From: Actinidia chinensis
Lineage: Eukaryota; Streptophyta; Magnoliopsida; Ericales; Actinidiaceae
Length of the DNA: 10,000 bases
Assembly (NCBI GenBank): GCA_009663005.1
Contig: CM018895.1
Location: 21,115,762 to 21,125,761 of the forward strand
Direction of reading: 5' to 3'
Shown here: positions 7,018 to 10,000 of the stretch, in pieces
Layout of the letters: each line of letters opens with the position of its first letter
How positions within the stretch are numbered: position 1 is the stretch's first letter
Notes under the pieces: model-generated
Told to the model about the DNA's origin: nothing
The model's database searches: none
What the model saw: the letters and a program-made list of their open reading frames with translations, nothing else
Position numbers and translations under genes: made by a program

Positions 7018-7311
7018 AGGCTAGGGCTACTGGAAATCCGCCACTATAAAACACTGCCGTTTTCATGTATTGTACCATGGGAGTAAATCTTCGATGCAAC
7101 GGTTATACCACATGATTTTTATGAAGTGGTATAGTCAACCAATAATAAATCTATAAATAAGATGAAGAATTCTAGGTGGTGAATATAAATAATTTTTTGA
7201 AAATTCAACAATTATAATGCCAATATTTATGCAAATCTGGCAATTTCTAATTACAATGACATGATATCACTGTTGCAATGAAATTTTTTTGTACCACTCA
7301 TAAGGTGATAA
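7018..7311. other. upstream region of the minus-strand fragment; no gene
   Basis: Reading leftward on the minus strand, this would be the promoter or leader of the fragment at 6248-6510. It carries GCCCTAGCCTCC next to the insertion and CCAAT on the plus strand near 7139. TATAAAA (7045-7051) lies on the plus strand, so it does not suit the minus-strand gene. TATACCAC/GTGGTATA (7104-7111, 7126-7133) is an inverted repeat with a 14-base loop. Beyond about 7140 the sequence is plain AT-rich. Confidence 0.3.
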
Positions 7312-7319
7312 TTATATTT

Positions 7320-7771
7320 GGGCTATGTTTGGATTAGAGGAATCAAGCAACAAAAATGAAAAAATTATTCCGTGTAATACTTTTTCTATTAATATGATTA
7401 CGGGGTAATTTTACTTAGATGTTTGGCGTATTTAAAATTTTAATTACAAAAAAAATTAAAACTACATTCAAATATTTGTTTGTCTATTTGAAACTTAGGA
7501 ATATAATTGATTTTTTCTTACTTTACGCCCTTTGCTAGATGTAAAAACTTTGTTAAACTTTGCAGAAAAAAAGACAAAAATAAATAGTTTATTTGTCACG
7601 AAAAAATAAATTTATTTTGATTTTAGTGAATTCTTTTTAAATTAAATATTTTTTTTTACATTTTCAAATTCTTATCTAGAGAAATAAAAAAATATAAAAT
7701 TTTGATTAAACAGTTAAAAAAACTCATTAAAAATAAAAAAGTTAAAAAGCAAAACAAACCCAAACTAGACC
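7320..7771. mobile_element. AT-rich MITE-like element, 452 bp (putative)
   Basis: The left end GGGCTATGTTTGGATTAG and the inverted right end GGTCTAGTTTGGGTTTG match at most positions with one gap, giving an imperfect terminal inverted repeat of about 18 bp. The flanks TTATATTT (7312-7319) and TTATATAT (7772-7779) agree at 7 of 8 bases, as for hAT-type insertion. Because both flanks are AT-rich, this match could be partly chance. The interior has many A and T runs and no coding frame. The outermost bases are not the canonical hAT CAGGG, so the superfamily is open. Confidence 0.5.
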
Positions 7772-7779
7772 TTATATAT

Positions 7780-8299
7780 ATGAGATTTGGAGATTTCACA
7801 TGATTTTATCTCTATATCGATAAATATGATTGTATGTTATAGTGCTATATTCATCTTCTCTTGTGAACATATGTAATCATAATCTGATAATCAGATCACC
7901 TACATCTCATGTATCTTCTCTCTGTTGTTCTTGTATTTTATATTTATTTGATTAAAATTCAATTTATCCCATTATGATTTAGTCAATGTGCGAATTGATT
8001 CCTAATATTTGAAAATAAGGAGTTAAGTGATTCATCACAATTTCCATCCGGATTAAACCGTGTCAATTTACATACCCTCCTTAATTTATTTATCGAGGTG
8101 AAACAATTTTTGATACAAAAAACTAGGTTTTCCCCCTCTCTCCTTCATAAGAATATTGTTGTCTTCTTCACCTTGTAAACCTTCTCTTCCAGCCATCTCA
8201 CTTCTCAGCCCTGCTCCTCCCTCTCCTCCCACCATTTAGTAGAGTCAGAATATTTGTTTAGTGAAGTCAAATTCATAAAATTATATATAATTGTAGGAT
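7780..8299. other. AT-rich intergenic DNA with a pyrimidine-rich stretch
   Basis: No gene is seen. A perfect 15-base palindrome-like repeat, ATCTGAT-A-ATCAGAT, lies at 7882-7896. From 8129 to about 8235 the plus strand is C/T-rich (CCCCCTCTCTCC, CCTCCCTCTCCTCCCACC) and resembles a plant 5' untranslated region. No ATG with a usable frame follows, so this is only compositional. Confidence 0.35.
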
Positions 8300-8379
8300 G
8301 ATAGTAAATTTTTTTTTTCAATGAAATCAAAATTATATTGATAGTATATTTTTTTTTCAATGGAGTGATAATATACTTT
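8300..8379. repeat. imperfect tandem duplication, 2 x 40 bp
   Basis: GATAGTAAA and GATAGTATA start two units (8300-8339, 8340-8379). Each continues with a T run and CAATGAAATCA or CAATGGAGTGA. The second half has diverged and the T run differs by one base. Confidence 0.6.
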
Positions 8380-8599
8380 TCAGTGATTCACCTTACCCCA
8401 CAACCTTAGTTGTGCCTTCACCCCAGCATTTAGTACTACATTTGTCATAATCATCACACTTTTCACGCTTTTTTCCGGTAGTCTCCACCTCCACTACCAT
8501 GGCTCTTTTTTGGAAAGTCAAACAAGTTTTTTTTTCTCTCCAAATATATAGCTTGTATACATACATATTGTGCAAATGATAGAAGGAAATTGAAAATAG
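8380..8599. other. no supported gene; probable decayed repeat DNA
   Basis: Minus-strand frames of 70 and 94 codons overlap here in different phases and cross T-rich runs. Neither has a recognisable motif. The stretch may be internal or U5-side sequence of the minus-strand Gypsy-type LTR to its right. Confidence 0.35.
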
Positions 8600-8823
8600 A
8601 CACATGTAGTGGTTGTACGACGGTTGACGGTGGTGGATGGTGTTTACTAGGATTACGGACCGAGATGCAAGACATAATTAATGAAAACGTCTGTTGGAGT
8701 TGCTCTAAGAACGGCTCTCTGACTCCGACGATTAATCTAGTGATCAAAAGTTCTAGAGAGAGAAAAGTATGTTTAAGGCTTGAGATAGCAAGTGTTGCGT
8801 ACCTTTAAATGAATAAAATCTGA

Positions 8824-8833
8824 CCTTATATAG
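8824..8833 (-). promoter_or_regulatory. TATA box of the minus-strand Gypsy-type LTR
   Basis: CTATATAAGG on the minus strand, with a GC-rich hairpin (8835-8867) directly upstream and a pyrimidine-rich leader downstream, fits a core promoter. Confidence 0.5.
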
Positions 8834-8834
8834 C

Positions 8835-8867
8835 ACAGTTCGGCGCATTCCTGAACGCGCCAACTGT
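8835..8867. repeat. 33 bp hairpin beside the LTR TATA box
   Basis: The arms ACAGTTCGGCGCATTC (8835-8850) and GAACGCGCCAACTGT (8853-8867) pair around a 2-base CT loop, with one bulged C and one A/C mismatch. It is GC-rich in AT-rich surroundings and sits immediately upstream of the minus-strand TATA box. Confidence 0.8.
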
Positions 8868-9185
8868 CATGTCACTGTGTTATCCCGGATGGCAAACCGA
8901 GAGGGGGTGAATAGGTTTGCAACTAAATTATCTAATTAAAATTATCACAATTAAATTTCTCAAATTAATTACTCTTTAATAAAATACTTGCAATAATAAA
9001 TAGGACAATATTAAAGTATATGAGAAAGTATATAATGTAATACGGAAGGTTAAAGGAGGTTAAAGGATAACAAGTGCGAACAATGATTTATAATAGTTCG
9101 TTCAAATGTTGCCTACGTCTATTCTTCAAGTCCTCATTGGGATTCTACTATCTCCTCAAGTTTGCGAGTGTTTGAAAACTTTTAT

Positions 9186-9285
9186 AACCACTAGAGAACT
9201 TATAATTTTCAAGAGAATACAATCTCTTGGAATACAACCACTAGAGAAAATTTAGTTTTCAAGAGAATACCCTCTCTTGGAACAC
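9186..9285. repeat. tandem repeat 2 x 50 bp with conserved stem
   Basis: Units 9186-9235 and 9236-9285 both begin AACCACTAGAGAA and share 43 of 50 bases. Each holds TTTTCAAGAGAATAC followed by TCTCTTGGAA. CAAGAGA/TCTCTTG is a 7 bp stem, and the loop bases differ (ACAA against ACCC) while the stem is unchanged. A third copy is only hinted at by AACTA after 9285. Confidence 0.85.
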
Positions 9286-9520
9286 AACTAATTATATAAG
9301 GTGATTCTCTTAAATGAATAAAAAATATAGTAATAAAATCTCACAAACAATTTTAGGTGTATGAATAAATACAAAGTAAGATCACCAGAGTGTTTTCTCT
9401 CTTGATGATAATACAAATCTAACTTTGAGAGACTATTCTATTCAAGTTTTAGAAGATGAAATGTAAGAGTGAAGAGAGATTATAACACTTTTATCTTATT
9501 TTTAACAATGCCAAAGGTTG

Positions 9521-9529
9521 TATTTATAG
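9521..9529 (-). promoter_or_regulatory. TATA box of the minus-strand Copia-type LTR
   Basis: CTATAAATA on the minus strand is followed by a leader with TCTCTCTTCACTC (9481-9469), in the position expected between U3 and R. Confidence 0.5.
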
Positions 9530-9584
9530 TCAAAATATCAAATCTTCCTATTGAAATAGTAATAGAACTATTGGAATTCAAATT

Positions 9585-9622
9585 TCAGTCGCAACTTCGG
9601 TCGACTGAATTTTTGCGATTGA
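9585..9622. repeat. imperfect inverted repeat in LTR U3
   Basis: TCAGTCGCAA (9585-9594) and TTGCGATTGA (9613-9622) pair at 9 of 10 positions. A nested CAGTCG/CGACTG (9586-9591, 9602-9607) can form an alternative stem. Confidence 0.6.
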
Positions 9623-9647
9623 CATAATATGCTTTAGTAAAATACCC

Positions 9648-9991
9648 GTAACTTTTTCGTTACTTGGAATGTTTGTACACCGTTTATTACGTTAGAAACT
9701 AGACTTCTAGGGATATAATCTAGGCTCAAGAATTTCTTCATTTAGACTTATAAATCTTGAGATAATCCCATTTGAAATTGACAATTGCAAATTTTACAAA
9801 AATACAGCTTGACAGTGCATCACTTTTTTGATCATAAATTCTTCAATACTTAGAGTTTGGTCATGATATTAATTCTATTGGAAAGCTAACTTCCGGGGCT
9901 TGACTATAGACTCAAACTTTTATGTATTTGGATCTATTAAGTCTGAAATAATTAGATTTAAAATTGACTCAAGTGTCTTGCAAATTTTTCT
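9648..9991. repeat. old tandem repeat, 186 bp period
   Basis: The words GTAACTTTTTCGTTACTT (9648) and ATAAATTCTTCAATACTT (9834), GTTAGAAACTAGACTTC (9691) and ATTGGAAAGCTAACTTC (9877), and TTTGAAATTGAC (9771) and TTTAAAATTGAC (9957) all stand exactly 186 bases apart. An ungapped stretch (9713-9770 against 9899-9956) agrees at 35 of 58 bases by eye count. A 7-base insertion precedes TTGCAAATTTT in the second copy. The repeat lies in the putative U3 of the Copia-type LTR and may continue beyond the window. Confidence 0.65.
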
Positions 9992-10000
9992 TAAAGCTAT

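Larger units (their letters stand above)
8600..8877 (-). mobile_element. part of a minus-strand Ty3/Gypsy LTR (Tat/Retand-like)
   Basis: Read on the minus strand, a TATA box (TATATAAGG, near 8832-8824) is followed by AAAGGTACGCAACACTTGC, a CTTTTCTCTCTCTAGAAC stretch, and GATCACTAGATTAATCG then TCGGAGTC (8745-8721). The order TATA, AGGTACG, CTCTCT run, GATCACT...CGTCGGAGT is what I recall of R-U5 in Tat/Retand/Ogre-type Gypsy LTRs of dicots. The word GAGCAACTCCAACAG (8707-8693) lies downstream. Its U3 appears to be cut at 8878 by the Copia-type LTR, so the element continues beyond the window if it is intact. Boundaries are approximate. Confidence 0.45.
8878..10000 (-). mobile_element. long Ty1/Copia-type LTR, partial (runs off the window)
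   Basis: On the minus strand the unit ends GGGATAACA at 8878. Just before that it carries AACCTATTCACCCCCTCTCG (8914-8895), a phrase that in plant Copia elements of the SIRE/Maximus sort stands near the 3' end of the LTR. Upstream is AGACGTAGGCAACATTTGAA, then CGAACTATTATAAATC, covering 9120-9085. It has the same layout as GGATGTAAGGC...GAACCATTAAATC in the solo LTR at 3753-4427. A TATA box, CTATAAATA, lies at 9529-9521. R plus U5 would be about 610 bp and U3 exceeds 470 bp. No TGGTATCAGAGC-type primer-binding site follows 8878. So this is a solo LTR, or the 3' LTR of an element whose body lies to the right. Confidence 0.6.

Noticed and set aside
7045..7051. TATAAAA as the promoter of the minus-strand gene fragment
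   Set aside because: The box is on the plus strand, and no plus-strand gene follows within reach.
8129..8235. 5' untranslated region and proline-rich exon on the plus strand
   Set aside because: The C/T-rich stretch has no ATG leading a usable frame and its frames close at TAG near 8237; composition alone is not enough.
9186..9285. CRISPR-like repeat array
   Set aside because: There are only two adjacent 50 bp copies with no spacers, in clear plant repeat DNA.

Overview
This window looks like AT-rich intergenic nuclear DNA of a flowering plant, most likely a dicot or other non-grass. That rests on the LTR, hAT and low-complexity families it holds. I see no rRNA or tRNA gene, no CRISPR array, no bacterial operon and no intact protein-coding gene. 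The longest open frames are 60 to 117 codons, overlap on both strands, and fall inside repeats or simple sequence.

Layout, left to right. 1-109 is a CGTGTCC-rich minisatellite-like tract. 350-397 carries what looks like the last codons and polypurine tract of a Ty3/Gypsy polyprotein, followed by a decayed 3' LTR (about 395-1445, plus strand). 1446-1818 holds another GTGTCGG-bearing repeat fragment. 1819 to about 2359 is a decayed hAT-like non-autonomous element. 2434-2494 is a 61-base T tract. About 2913-3231 is a further MITE-like element with internal direct repeats. 3602-3665 is an exact 2 x 32 bp tandem duplication. 3753-4427 is the clearest element of the window: a 675 bp solo LTR of a Ty1/Copia retrotransposon, with perfect TGTTG/CAACA ends and a perfect 5 bp target-site duplication (AATCA).

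Between 4433 and 6195 I find no recognisable gene or element. About 6248-7020 (minus strand) has the look of the 5' end of a plant transcription unit: a pyrimidine-rich leader, an ATG, a GT...AG intron and a short second exon. A 437 bp hAT-type element (6573-7009) with GC-rich ends and an AT-dinucleotide core is inserted in its leader. 7320-7771 is an AT-rich MITE-like element.

The right end (about 8600-10000) is read best on the minus strand. The R-U5 part of a Ty3/Gypsy (Tat/Retand-like) LTR is abutted at 8878 by a long Copia-type LTR that runs off the window. The Copia-type LTR contains a 50 bp tandem repeat built around a conserved hairpin and an old 186 bp tandem repeat in its putative U3.

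Nothing here forms a gene system. The window is a layered record of transposon insertion, LTR-LTR recombination and small tandem duplications. The best biological lead is the hAT insertion in the leader of a possible minus-strand gene. Family assignments come from remembered motifs, not from a database search.
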